Part shown: piece by piece, positions 8,458 to 15,961 of the stretch
Numbering within the stretch: the stretch's first letter is position 1
How the letters are laid out: each line of letters opens with the position of its first letter
NCBI GenBank assembly: GCA_037383845.1
Contig: JARRON010000006.1
Location: 1-64,000 of the forward strand
Reading direction: 5' to 3'
Length of the DNA stretch: 64,000 nucleotides
Source of the DNA: JARRON01 sp037383845
GTDB lineage: Bacteria > Pseudomonadota > Gammaproteobacteria > Steroidobacterales > XN24
Translations under genes and position numbers: made by a program
The notes under the pieces: generated by a model
Told to the model about the DNA's origin: nothing
The model's input: the letters and a program-made list of their open reading frames with translations, nothing else
The model's database searches: none

Positions 8458-9686
8458 GCCAGTGGCTGTCCCAGGGCCAGCCTGGGCAGGCGGCCTGCCA
8501 GTCCCATGCCCCTGCGGACCACCGCCGCCCTGGCCGGCGGCAGCAGGTCAAGACCCACGAGACCAATGCCCCGGGCCAGGCGCACCGGCGCCAGGGGATG
8601 GGTGAAGATTCTCACCAGGCCGTCCGTATAGCGGACCGTGGCCGCCCGGTCCGCCTCGCGCCAGTCGGCATACTCGGCGAGTCGACCCTCGTCCCCCGGG
8701 TCGCCTTTGGGCTCGGCGGCGAGGATCTCGGCCAGGGCCGCGACGTCGCGCAGGCCGAGGTTGAAACCCTGCCCGGCGACCGGGTGGATACCGTGGGCCG
8801 AATTGCCGGCCAGCAGCACCCGGCCTTCGTGCCACCGGGACGCCTGCACGAGCGTCAGCGGATAAGCGGCACGTCCGCCGACCCGCACGAAGCGGCCGAG
8901 CCTGTGTCCGAAAGCAGCCTGCAGTTCTTCGAGGAAACGCGCGTCGGGCAGTTCGCCGATGCGCCCGGCCTCGGACGGCGGGACGGTCCACACCACCGTG
9001 GCGCGGCCGCGGGTGAGGGGCAGCACCGCCAGCGGCCCGTCCGGCGTGAACCGCTCGTAGGCTGTTCCGCCGTGGTCCTCCGACGGCGTGACGTTGGCGA
9101 TCAGCGCCGTCTGGCCATAGTCAGTGATCTCGTGGGCGATCCCGGCCATGTCCCGCACGGGCGACCGGGCCCCGTCGGCGGCCACCAGGAGCCGGGCGCG
9201 CACGTCCACCGGCTTTCGTCCTTCCCGGGCGACCACGGCATAGACCGCTTCGTCGTCCTGGCTCACCGACTCCACCCGGGCCGGGGTCCAGGTCTCCACC
9301 GACCCGGCGCCCTCCAGGCGCGCCCACAGGGCAGTCCCCAGGGCCTTGTTGTCCACGACGTGGCCGAAGCTCTCCAGCCCGTGCTCGTTGGCCTTCAGCC
9401 GGGTAACTCCGAATCTGCCGCGCTCGGAAACGTGGACCTCGCGAATGGGCGCTGCCCGGCCGGCCAGGCCGTCCCAGCAGCCGATACCTTCCAGGATGCG
9501 CCGACTGCCTTCCGACACCGCGGTGGCCCGGTCATCGTAGCTGGGCTGACCGGCCCCCCGCGGCGGAAACGGTTCCACCACCAGGACCTTGAGCGGCAGT
9601 GACGACAGGGCAGCGGCCAGGGATGCTCCGACCATGCCGCCGCCGGCGACCACGACGTCGAAAACCCTGAGCCTCCGGCCCGCCAT
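8454..9686 (-). CDS. ubiH: 2-octaprenyl-6-methoxyphenol hydroxylase (UbiH)
   Basis: An FAD monooxygenase for ring carbon 1 in ubiquinone synthesis. It has the N-terminal VVAGGGMVGASLA nucleotide-binding motif, the DDRATAVSEGSRRIL segment characteristic of UbiH, the AADGARSPVR motif and a C-terminal LLAGNSAHGIHPVAGQGFNLG motif. The more usual AGDAAH is AGNSAH here, a form common in UbiH. It lies 10 bases after pepP and overlaps ubiI, giving the conserved pepP-ubiH-ubiI operon. Confidence 0.93.
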   Translation of the reverse strand: MAGRRLRVFDVVVAGGGMVGASLAAALSSLPLKVLVVEPFPPRGAGQPSYDDRATAVSEGSRRILEGIGCWDGLAGRAAPIREVHVSERGRFGVTRLKANEHGLESFGHVVDNKALGTALWARLEGAGSVETWTPARVESVSQDDEAVYAVVAREGRKPVDVRARLLVAADGARSPVRDMAGIAHEITDYGQTALIANVTPSEDHGGTAYERFTPDGPLAVLPLTRGRATVVWTVPPSEAGRIGELPDARFLEELQAAFGHRLGRFVRVGGRAAYPLTLVQASRWHEGRVLLAGNSAHGIHPVAGQGFNLGLRDVAALAEILAAEPKGDPGDEGRLAEYADWREADRAATVRYTDGLVRIFTHPLAPVRLARGIGLVGLDLLPPARAAVVRRGMGLAGRLPRLALGQPLA

Positions 9687-9696
9687 ATCCCGGCCC

Positions 9697-11004
9697 CTAG
9701 GCGGCCTGCATCAGCCGCTCGATGGCGTCCGGGTCACTGGGCACGTCCGCACTGAGAATCTGCGGCCCGTCCCGGCTCACCAGCACGTCGTCCTCGATGC
9801 GAACCCCGATGCCCTGCCACTTCCTGGGAACGCCCTTGAGGCCGGGGGCGATGTAGATGCCCGGCTCGACGGTCATCACCATGCCCGGCTCCAGGACCCG
9901 CCACTGCTCACCCACCTTGTAGTCGCCCACGTCGTGGACGTCCATGCCGAGCCAGTGGCCGGTCCGGTGCATGTAGAAACGCCGATAGGCGCCTTCCTTG
10001 ACGAGGCTGGGCACGCGCCCCTTGAGCAGGCCGAGCTTCACCAGTCCCCGGGTGATGACCTTCACCGCCGCATCGTGGGGGTCGTTCCAGTGGTTGCCCA
10101 CCCGGACCTTGTCGATGGCAGCTGCCTGCGCCTCCAGCACAATCTCGTAGACCGCACGCTGCTCGGCGCTGAACCTGCCGCCGACGGGGAACGTCCGGGT
10201 GATGTCGGATGCGTAGTAGTCGTACTCGCAGCCCGCATCCACCAGCAGGAGCTGTCCCTCCTGAAGCCGGGCGTCGTTCTCCACGTAGTGCAGGATGCAG
10301 GCGTTCTCGCCACCGCCGACGATGGGGTGGTAGGACGGCTCGGCGCCGTGGCGCCGGAATTCGTGCAGGTATTCTGCCTCGACTTCGTATTCCATCATCC
10401 CCGGCCGGACGGACTTCATGGCCCGCAGGTGGGCGGCCGCGGCGATCTTCGCCGACTTCTTCATCACCGAGATTTCGCTGCGGCTCTTGAACAGCCGCAT
10501 GTCGTGGAGCAGGTGATCGAGGGCCACGAATTCGTCGGGGGTGGTGGTGCCGGTCTTGGCCTTGCCCCGAAGGACATTCACCCAGCCCAGCAGCCGCTGG
10601 TCAAAATCCCCGTTGAGGCCCATGGTGTAGTAGACGCGCTCGCAGTGCTCCAGCATGCCGGGCAGGATGTCGTCGATGTCCGAGATGGGGAAGGCGTCGT
10701 CAGCGCCGTAGTCGGAGACCGCGCCCTCGGGTCCGGCGCGACGGCCGTCCCAGGTTTCCCGCTCCGGGTCACGCTCCCTGCAGAAAAGGACGAACTCGCC
10801 GTGGGCGCGCCCGGGGATCAGCACCGCCACGGACTCGGGCTCGCCGAAACCGGTGAGGTACTGGAAATCGCTGTCCTGGCGATAGGCGTACTCCACGTCC
10901 CGGTTCCGGACCTTGGCGGGGGCCGCCGGCAGGATGGCGATTCCACCCTTGCCCATCATGCGCATCAGCTGACGGCGCCGGCGCGCGAAATCCTTCTTGT
11001 TCAT
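9697..11004 (-). CDS. pepP: Xaa-Pro aminopeptidase
   Basis: A dimanganese aminopeptidase removing N-terminal residues before proline. At 435 residues it matches E. coli PepP. The metal ligands of the pita-bread fold are visible as VDAGCEYDYYASDITRT (two Asp), HRTGHWLG (His), TVEPGIYI (Glu) and VRIEDDVLV (Glu). The N-terminal aminopeptidase-P domain begins with RRRQLMRMMGKGGIAIL. It lies between ygfB and ubiH, the normal gammaproteobacterial order. Confidence 0.96.
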   Translation of the reverse strand: MNKKDFARRRRQLMRMMGKGGIAILPAAPAKVRNRDVEYAYRQDSDFQYLTGFGEPESVAVLIPGRAHGEFVLFCRERDPERETWDGRRAGPEGAVSDYGADDAFPISDIDDILPGMLEHCERVYYTMGLNGDFDQRLLGWVNVLRGKAKTGTTTPDEFVALDHLLHDMRLFKSRSEISVMKKSAKIAAAAHLRAMKSVRPGMMEYEVEAEYLHEFRRHGAEPSYHPIVGGGENACILHYVENDARLQEGQLLLVDAGCEYDYYASDITRTFPVGGRFSAEQRAVYEIVLEAQAAAIDKVRVGNHWNDPHDAAVKVITRGLVKLGLLKGRVPSLVKEGAYRRFYMHRTGHWLGMDVHDVGDYKVGEQWRVLEPGMVMTVEPGIYIAPGLKGVPRKWQGIGVRIEDDVLVSRDGPQILSADVPSDPDAIERLMQAA

Positions 11005-11076
11005 AGGTCCCTTTCTGGCAAGCGAGTTGGACGGATCGAAGCCTCCATCATACCGGGCGAGGAAGCGCCGGGAATT

Positions 11077-11652
11077 CTAGTGGAGCGACCGGTCGGGCGG
11101 CGCGCCGCCGGATGCCGACTGCGGCGTGGTGCAGCTGTCGAAGAAGAGCTGAACGGCGACCCGCACGTATTCCACCAGCTCGGCGTAGGCCTCCTCGCCC
11201 TGCTCCTCCGTCTCCTCCCGGGTGAAGGCCGCGCGGCTGATTTCCGAGAAATCTGCCAGGATCTCCCGGAGTTCGTCGGGCAGCTCTTCCACCGGCCTGA
11301 GTCCCCGCACCGCCAGCCCGTAGAGGAACCCCTGGCACCAGGCGGCGAGTGCCTCCGCCCGCTCGGTCAGGGGCCGGTCGTCCGGAGGCAGAAGAGGCTG
11401 GAAGGCCATCTGGTCGCCGGAGATCGCTGCCTCCGTGGATCGGTACACGGCGGCAAGGGCCTCGGCGGCCTCCTCCCCGGGTAGTTCGCCCTCAGCGCTA
11501 TCGGCAAGGGTGTTGCTGATCCAGGTCTCCGGCAGATCCCCGGCTCCCGCGCAGAGCAGACCGCAAAGTGTGCCGTGGGCCTCGGCGGCGCGGCTTTCGC
11601 CGCTGTCTGCGCCGAGAAGGGCCTGCAGCCGGGCGTAATCAGGCGTGCCCAT
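11077..11652 (-). CDS. ygfB: UPF0149 family protein YgfB
   Basis: A 191-residue cytosolic helical protein with the UPF0149 signature: AEAHGTLCGLLCAGAG near the N-terminus and WCQGFLYGLAV in the middle. YgfB is known in Pseudomonas as a modulator of ampDh3/alpA expression and beta-lactam resistance; its role here is unknown. It is the first gene of the ygfB-pepP-ubiH-ubiI block and is divergent from the zapB-like gene, with a shared 123-base intergenic region. Confidence 0.93.
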   Translation of the reverse strand: MGTPDYARLQALLGADSGESRAAEAHGTLCGLLCAGAGDLPETWISNTLADSAEGELPGEEAAEALAAVYRSTEAAISGDQMAFQPLLPPDDRPLTERAEALAAWCQGFLYGLAVRGLRPVEELPDELREILADFSEISRAAFTREETEEQGEEAYAELVEYVRVAVQLFFDSCTTPQSASGGAPPDRSLH

Positions 11653-11739
11653 CGGCAGGGGTGCTGGAGTGAGCCGCGCTCATTGCGTGAGCATGCTACC
11701 ACCCCCGGGCGGTCCGACCCACGAACGTGAACCGGTCGA

Positions 11740-11768
11740 TTGACCGGCCATGGGACGCTCACTATAGT
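11740..11768 (+). promoter_or_regulatory. Sigma70-type promoter for zapB-like/zapA, probably giving a leaderless mRNA
   Basis: A -35 box TTGACC (11740-11745) and a -10 box TATAGT (11763-11768) are separated by exactly 17 bases; each matches consensus at 5 of 6 positions. The next ATG (11776) is only 7 bases beyond the -10 box, so transcription is expected to begin at or next to the start codon. No Shine-Dalgarno sequence precedes that ATG. Confidence 0.8.
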
Positions 11769-11775
11769 TCGCGGC

Positions 11776-12006
11776 ATGGCAGACAAGACCGCTTCAGCCA
11801 TTCAACAGGAACTCAAGCGCCTCGAGTCCAGGCTGGAGGAGCTCGTGGTGACGTGCCGGCAGCTGAAGGAAGAGAACCGGTCGCTGCGCATGCGGCAGGA
11901 AAGCCTCATGTCCGAGCGCGCCTCCCTCCTCCAGAAGAACGAGCAGGTGCGCTCCCGGGTGGAATCCATGATCGGGCGGCTCAAGGCGATGGAGCACGGC
12001 ACATGA
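11776..12006 (+). CDS. TIGR02449 family coiled-coil protein, ZapB-like
   Basis: A 76-residue protein that is almost entirely coiled coil (ELKRLESRLEELVV ... KEENRSLR ... LLQKNEQVRSRVE). It belongs to the small family found just upstream of zapA in gammaproteobacteria outside the enterics and is thought to be related to the division protein ZapB. The frame could open at a TTG at 11740, but that codon lies inside the -35 box, so ATG 11776 is chosen. Its stop overlaps the zapA start by 4 bases (ATGA), and the promoter spacing suggests leaderless translation. Confidence 0.87.
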   Translation: MADKTASAIQQELKRLESRLEELVVTCRQLKEENRSLRMRQESLMSERASLLQKNEQVRSRVESMIGRLKAMEHGT

Positions 12007-12314
12007 GCGATGCTTCCCGCGTGAGCGTTCGAATCCTGGAGAAGGAATACCAGTTCGCCTGCCCGGACGAAGAGCGTAACGATCTAATCCGCTCTGCCGA
12101 GTATCTGAACGCCAAGATGAAGCAGATCCGGGATGGCGGCCGCGTGGTCGGCCTGGACCGGATCGCGGTGATGGCCGCTCTGAACCTGGCCAACGACGTC
12201 CTCAAGGTCCGCAACCGGGACGAGGCGGTCGAGGCCACGGTGGCACCGCGCCTGAAGGCGCTGCGCGAGCGCGTGGAAGCGGCCCTCGAGGACGGCAAAC
12301 AGCTGGAACTTTAG
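12003..12314 (+). CDS. zapA: Cell division protein ZapA
   Basis: ZapA binds and bundles FtsZ filaments at midcell. The 103-residue protein has the N-terminal VSVRILEKEYQFACP strand region, the conserved AEYLNAKMKQIRD helix, and RIAVMAALNLANDVLKV leading into a C-terminal coiled coil. The start overlaps the stop of the ZapB-like gene. The 6S RNA and fthC follow immediately, as in most gammaproteobacteria. Confidence 0.95.
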   Translation: MSDASRVSVRILEKEYQFACPDEERNDLIRSAEYLNAKMKQIRDGGRVVGLDRIAVMAALNLANDVLKVRNRDEAVEATVAPRLKALRERVEAALEDGKQLEL

Positions 12315-12346
12315 CCGGCTCGGCGCTGTCACAGTTTTTCGTTTTA

Positions 12347-12535
12347 GGCGCCTCCTGCGGTGTACGACATGGGCCGGGTGACTCTCGTCCCTATTTATCT
12401 ACCCAGGGGCCGGGCAATGTCGAAGCCAGTGAGCATGTCCGCCAGCGGCGGAAAGCCTTAGGAACGACGACCGACCCCACTTGTTGCTCTGGTTCGAGAG
12501 CAATGGTTCGTGACGGCACTTTCGCGGGAGGCGCC
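12347..12535 (+). ncRNA. ssrS: 6S RNA
   Basis: The segment sits between zapA and fthC, the standard 6S RNA locus. Its ends pair: GGCGCCTCCTGCG (from 12347) with CGCGGGAGGCGCC (ending 12535), with one G-U pair, giving about 189 nt against 184 in E. coli. The internal conserved pieces GTGAGCATGT (from 12429) and AAGCCTTAG (12452-12460), followed by the GACGACCGA region, match the known 6S sequence pattern. 6S RNA mimics an open promoter and sequesters sigma70 RNA polymerase in stationary phase. The ends were placed from base pairing only and may shift by a few bases. Confidence 0.92.
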
Positions 12536-13156
12536 ACCCCCATCTCCCCGACCCAGCACCAGGCTGAGTTCCTTCGCCAGCTGCGCAGCTCCATGCGCCA
12601 CGCGCGCAGGGCCGTTTCCCCTCTGTTCCGCCGCCGCGCCGCCGCCGCCGCAACCCGCCGAATCGGCTGCATGGCAGCCTTTCGTCGCGCCCGGGACGTG
12701 GGACTGTACGTAGCCAGCGACGGCGAGATCGACCCGGCCGCCCTGTCCGGGCTCGCATGGCGGCGCGGAAAGCGTGTCTGGGTGCCCGTCGCCGGGCCCG
12801 CCGGCAACATGGAGTTCGCCCTTCTGCGACGGCAGCCGGCGATGAAGAAGAACCGGTTCGGCATCCCTGAACCTCCCTCGTTCCGCAGGCAGCGGCGACG
12901 GGGACGGCAGCTCGATTTCGTCGTCGTGCCCCTGGTGGCTTTCGACCGCACGGGCCGGCGGCTGGGCATGGGGGGTGGCTACTATGACCGGGCCTTCTCC
13001 GGTGCCCGGCGGCCTGTCCTCGCGGGGCTGGCGTATTCGCTCCAGGAAACGCCCGGGCTGCCGGATCGTCCCTGGGACGTTCCCCTTGATGTCATCGTTA
13101 CCGAGCAGGAGGCGATACGCCCCCGCGCACAGCACACAGGAGACCGCAGCAAGTGA
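12503..13156 (+). CDS. fthC: 5-formyltetrahydrofolate cyclo-ligase
   Basis: The enzyme converts 5-formyl-THF to 5,10-methenyl-THF using ATP. The family motifs VVPLVAFDRTGRRLGMGGGYYDR and PWDVPLDVIVTE are intact. The start is uncertain. ATG 12503 gives 217 residues but lies inside the 3' strand of 6S RNA. ATG 12593 gives 187 residues, close to the usual length, and aligns with the E. coli start, but cuts a RQLRSSMRHARRAVSP helix that looks translated. Neither has a good ribosome site. It is cotranscribed with 6S RNA in E. coli and its stop overlaps the next gene by 4 bases. Confidence 0.88.
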   Translation: MVRDGTFAGGATPISPTQHQAEFLRQLRSSMRHARRAVSPLFRRRAAAAATRRIGCMAAFRRARDVGLYVASDGEIDPAALSGLAWRRGKRVWVPVAGPAGNMEFALLRRQPAMKKNRFGIPEPPSFRRQRRRGRQLDFVVVPLVAFDRTGRRLGMGGGYYDRAFSGARRPVLAGLAYSLQETPGLPDRPWDVPLDVIVTEQEAIRPRAQHTGDRSK

Positions 13157-13626
13157 ATTACTGGCTCATGAAATCGGAACCCGGCGAATTCTCCATCGAC
13201 GACCTTGCAAAGGCTCCCCGGAAGACGACTCATTGGGACGGCGTGCGCAACTACCAGGCACGGAACATGATGCGCGACGAAATGAAACGCGGTGACCAGG
13301 TTTTCTTCTATCACTCCAACTGCGACGAGCCGGGCATCGTCGGCATCGCAGAGGTCGTGCGCCAGGGTTATCCGGATCACACCGCCTTCGATCCGGAAGA
13401 CAAGCACTTCGACCCGAAGAGTGATCCTGACAACCCGCGCTGGTACATGGTGGACATCAAGCTGGTGCGCAAGCTGCCACGCGTGATTCCCCTGCGCGAA
13501 CTCCGCGAATACGCCGACGGAAAACTCGACGGCTTCAAGCTGCTGGCGCGAGGCAACCGACTGTCAGTAATGCCCGTGTCCAGGTCTCACTGGAATTTCA
13601 TTACGTCGAGGCTCGCAGGAACATAG
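13153..13626 (+). CDS. EVE domain-containing protein (thymocyte nuclear protein 1 homologue)
   Basis: A 157-residue single EVE domain, a PUA-like fold that can bind modified nucleobases in DNA or RNA. The family pattern is clear: MNYWLMKSEPGEFSIDDL, the WDGVRNYQARN loop, GDQVFFYHSN and a C-terminal LSVMPVSRSHWNFI. The start is GTG at 13153, overlapping the fthC stop. EVE proteins often lie in this position next to fthC in proteobacteria; the biological role is not established. Confidence 0.92.
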   Translation: MNYWLMKSEPGEFSIDDLAKAPRKTTHWDGVRNYQARNMMRDEMKRGDQVFFYHSNCDEPGIVGIAEVVRQGYPDHTAFDPEDKHFDPKSDPDNPRWYMVDIKLVRKLPRVIPLRELREYADGKLDGFKLLARGNRLSVMPVSRSHWNFITSRLAGT

Positions 13627-13747
13627 TCCTGCGAAATGCACCTGCCTTGGGCGCGACGAGCAACGCCCGGCAGCGCGTACAACAGACCATGGATGTTTCC
13701 CGGACGAGACGTAGTAGACACTCTGCCTGTAAAGGCAAGTAAATTGT

Positions 13748-13776
13748 TTGCTGGAAACAACGCGTTGTTGTATATA
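13748..13776 (+). promoter_or_regulatory. Candidate sigma70 promoter for the histone-like gene
   Basis: In an AT-richer stretch between the EVE gene and the Lys/Ala-rich gene, TTGCTG (13748-13753) and TATATA (13771-13776) are 17 bases apart. The -10 element is part of a GTATATAC palindrome. The matches are modest (3/6 and 4/6), so this is a candidate only. Confidence 0.4.
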
Positions 13777-13810
13777 CAGCCCCGCGAACCCCGTAACACG
13801 GAGATGATCC

Positions 13811-14308
13811 ATGGCTACTGCATCGAAGAAGAAGGCCGCCAGCAAAAAGAAAGCGGCCTCCAAGAAGAAAACAAGCGTGAAAAAGAAGGCGGTCTCGAGG
13901 AAGAAGACGGCTGCCCGGAAGGCCACCGCCAAGAAGCGGCCGGCCGCAAAGAAGAAGGCTGCTGCGAAGAAGCGCACCGCCAAGAAGAAAGTCGCCGCCA
14001 AGAAGCGGACTACCAAGAAGAAGCCTGCGACCAGGAAGAAAGCTGCCAAGAAGAAAGCCACCAAGAAGCGGGCTACCAAGAAGAAGCCTGCGACCAGGAA
14101 GAAGGCTGCCAAGAAGAAAGCCACCAAAAAGCGGACTACCAAGAAGAAGCCTGCGACCAGGAAGAAGGCTGCCAAGAAGAAAGTCGCCGCCAAGAAGCGG
14201 ACTACCAAGAAGAAGCCTGCGGCCAAGAAGAAGGTCGCTTCTCGGAAGAAGGCAGCTTCGAAGAAGAAGACCGCTTCAAGGAAGAAGACCGTTTCGAAGA
14301 AGAAGTAA
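13811..14308 (+). CDS. Histone H1-like Lys/Ala-rich repeat protein
   Basis: A 165-residue protein made almost wholly of Lys, Ala, Thr, Arg, Ser and Pro with KKKPATRKKAAKKK-type repeats, resembling bacterial histone-H1-like proteins (AlgP/AlgR3 of Pseudomonas, BpH1, HctB). Such proteins bind DNA nonspecifically and may compact the nucleoid. There is no globular domain, membrane segment or signal. A 21-codon unit is repeated in tandem, so length is likely to vary between strains. It has its own AT-rich upstream region and a GC hairpin downstream. A long frame in another phase over the same DNA is a shadow of the repeats. Confidence 0.85.
   Translation: MATASKKKAASKKKAASKKKTSVKKKAVSRKKTAARKATAKKRPAAKKKAAAKKRTAKKKVAAKKRTTKKKPATRKKAAKKKATKKRATKKKPATRKKAAKKKATKKRTTKKKPATRKKAAKKKVAAKKRTTKKKPAAKKKVASRKKAASKKKTASRKKTVSKKK
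13991..14235 (+). repeat. In-frame tandem repeat within the histone-like gene (63-66 bp units)
   Basis: Successive units begin at 13991 (66 bases), 14057 (63), 14120 (63) and 14183 (partial, ending near 14235). The two 63-base units differ at very few positions, so the expansion is recent or maintained by recombination. All unit lengths are multiples of three, so copy changes keep the reading frame. Confidence 0.85.
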
Positions 14309-14352
14309 TCGCTACGGGACGGCGACCGCGGTCATCCGTCCCACTGCATTCG

Positions 14353-14385
14353 GAGGGCCGGGACCGCGCATGCGGCTCGGCCCTC
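14353..14385 (+). terminator. GC hairpin after the histone-like gene
   Basis: GAGGGCCG (14353-14360) pairs with CGGCCCTC (14378-14385), with an inner CCGC-GCAT-GCGG stem. No run of U follows, so this is a weak or bidirectional terminator at best. It lies between the histone-like gene and rpiA. Confidence 0.45.
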
Positions 14386-14433
14386 GGTTCATCTGAAAGG
14401 CCTGTTTGAAAAGACCCCAGCGAGGTACCCCGC

Positions 14434-15093
14434 ATGGAGCAGGACAGCAAGAAGGTCGCCGCAGCCGAGGCCGCGGCGGCGGAGATCGAAGACGGAACCC
14501 GGCTGGGCGTAGGTACCGGCTCCACGGTGGACTACTTCATCGAGGCACTTGCCCAGCGGAAGCCGGACCTGGCAACGGTGGTCTCGAGTTCCGACGCCAC
14601 GAGTGAACGCCTGTCCGGACACGGCATAGCCGTCACGGACCTGAACCTGGCCGGCGACCTGGATCTGTACGTTGACGGGGCCGACGAGGTCGATCCGCTT
14701 GGGCACATGATCAAGGGCGGCGGCGGTGCCCTGACGCGGGAGAAGATCATCGCCGCGGCGTCCAGGGAGTTCCTCTGCATCGTGGACGACAGCAAGCTCG
14801 TCAAGATCCTGGGTGAGTTCCCCCTGCCGGTGGAAGTCATCCCCATGGCCCGTTCCTTCGTGGCACGGCAGATGGTCAAGCTGGGCGGACTGCCGGAGTA
14901 CCGTGAGGGCTTCGTGACCGACAACGGCAACGTCATCCTCGACGTACGCAACCTGGACATCATCAACCCGATCGAAATGGAGACGCGGATCAACCAGATC
15001 GCCGGCGTCGTGACCGTGGGCATTTTCGCCCACCGCCGCGCCGACGCCGTCTTCGTGGGAACCGACAGCGGCGTGGACCGGATCCGGCCGTAG
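14434..15093 (+). CDS. rpiA: Ribose-5-phosphate isomerase A
   Basis: It interconverts ribose-5-phosphate and ribulose-5-phosphate in the pentose phosphate pathway. The 219-residue length is normal. The motifs LGVGTGSTVDYFI (phosphate loop), DLYVDGADEVD and KGGGGALTREKI (catalytic region) are intact. An AGGTAC-type weak ribosome site precedes the ATG. It stands alone on the plus strand; rpe, the companion epimerase, is at 36,587-37,285. Confidence 0.97.
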   Translation: MEQDSKKVAAAEAAAAEIEDGTRLGVGTGSTVDYFIEALAQRKPDLATVVSSSDATSERLSGHGIAVTDLNLAGDLDLYVDGADEVDPLGHMIKGGGGALTREKIIAAASREFLCIVDDSKLVKILGEFPLPVEVIPMARSFVARQMVKLGGLPEYREGFVTDNGNVILDVRNLDIINPIEMETRINQIAGVVTVGIFAHRRADAVFVGTDSGVDRIRP

Positions 15094-15386
15094 CCGGCAC
15101 CCCGGGACCCTCTCCGCCACCATCCTGAAGGCCACCGCTCCGCCGTGGCCAGCCACTCCGGTTGTGCTCCGGGGCTACCCTTCGCGTTGCTGCCCGGCAC
15201 GATCCGTGCAACACCTCTCCTTGCAGGGCATGGCTCCCGTACAGCGACAGCCATATGCCGCCGACCGGGCGCGGGCCTGACAGCCCGGCGCCGCGGCGGC
15301 CGGGCTTGTCGCGACGGCAGAATGTGCCGGCCCCGCGGAAGATATTTCGCAAATAGCGCCCCCCGCGGCGAAGGAGACCCGAGGAG
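15094..15386. other. Non-coding gap after rpiA; no recognised element
   Basis: About 290 bases without a credible gene. Short frames here lack family resemblance. An AT-richer patch (AAGATATTTCGCAAATAG, near 15340-15357) could hold a promoter for the next gene, but no convincing -35/-10 pair was found. A good AAGGAG ribosome site (about 15370-15375) belongs to the next gene. Confidence 0.5.
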
Positions 15387-15884
15387 ATGACCACCATGGA
15401 AAAAAGCATCCAGCGCTTTGAGGAGCTGCTGCAGAAGTTCGATCACGCCATGCTCGTGACGCGGGCGGAAGACGGCAGTCTTCACGCGCGTCCTATGGCT
15501 ATCGCGGAACAGCAGGACGGCGGCCGACTCAGCTTCGCCACCAGCGGCCAGTCCCCGAAGATCGAGGAAATTCTCACCCGGCCGGAAGTGGCCGTGGTCA
15601 TGCAGGGCGACGGCGTCTACCTGGCCATCGCCGGGCACGCATCCGTGGTGGCAGACACCTCCCGGATCCGGGACCTGTGGAGCGCGTCATGGAAGCTCTG
15701 GTTCGCCGAGGGGCCGGAAGACCCGCAGCTTGCCCTCATCGACGTTGAGCCTGAACGAGCCGAATACTGGGACCGTTCCGGGACTCGCCAGCTGGAGTTC
15801 CTCTGGAAGGCCGGCAAGGCCCTGGTGCAGGGTGAGACGCTGGACGAAGACGAACTTGAAGGCCACGAGAAACTCAGCCTCTAG
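15387..15884 (+). CDS. Pyridoxamine 5'-phosphate oxidase-like protein (general stress protein 26 type)
   Basis: A 165-residue split-barrel flavin-binding protein. The pattern KFDHAMLVTRAEDGSLHARPMAI and the C-terminal half with LWSASWKLWFAEGPEDPQLALIDVEPERAEYWD match the GSP26/PNPOx-like group, which bind FMN or F420 and are often stress-induced. It is not the biosynthetic PdxH. A GGAG-type site precedes ATG 15387. A CCCCGGC/GCCGGGG hairpin directly follows the stop, separating it from the sigma54 regulator. Confidence 0.87.
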   Translation: MTTMEKSIQRFEELLQKFDHAMLVTRAEDGSLHARPMAIAEQQDGGRLSFATSGQSPKIEEILTRPEVAVVMQGDGVYLAIAGHASVVADTSRIRDLWSASWKLWFAEGPEDPQLALIDVEPERAEYWDRSGTRQLEFLWKAGKALVQGETLDEDELEGHEKLSL

Positions 15885-15886
15885 CT

Positions 15887-15904
15887 CCCCGGCGACAGCC
15901 GGGG
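15887..15904 (+). terminator. Hairpin after the PNPOx-like gene
   Basis: A perfect 7-bp stem CCCCGGC / GCCGGGG (15887-15893 with 15898-15904) around a 4-base loop, three bases after the stop codon. There is no U-run, so it is a possible partial terminator. Confidence 0.45.
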
Positions 15905-15961
15905 GGTGCCGTCTAACAATGCGGGACGCCCTGCCCTAGACTATGGCGCATCGGCAAAGAG

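Noticed and set aside
9589..11484. 631-codon plus-strand frame opposite pepP and ygfB
   Set aside because: Spans two real minus-strand genes and has no protein-like features.
13636..14409. Glu/Gln-rich frame over the histone-like gene
   Set aside because: It is the same tandem repeat read in another phase; only the Lys/Ala frame has a sensible start and a known protein type.
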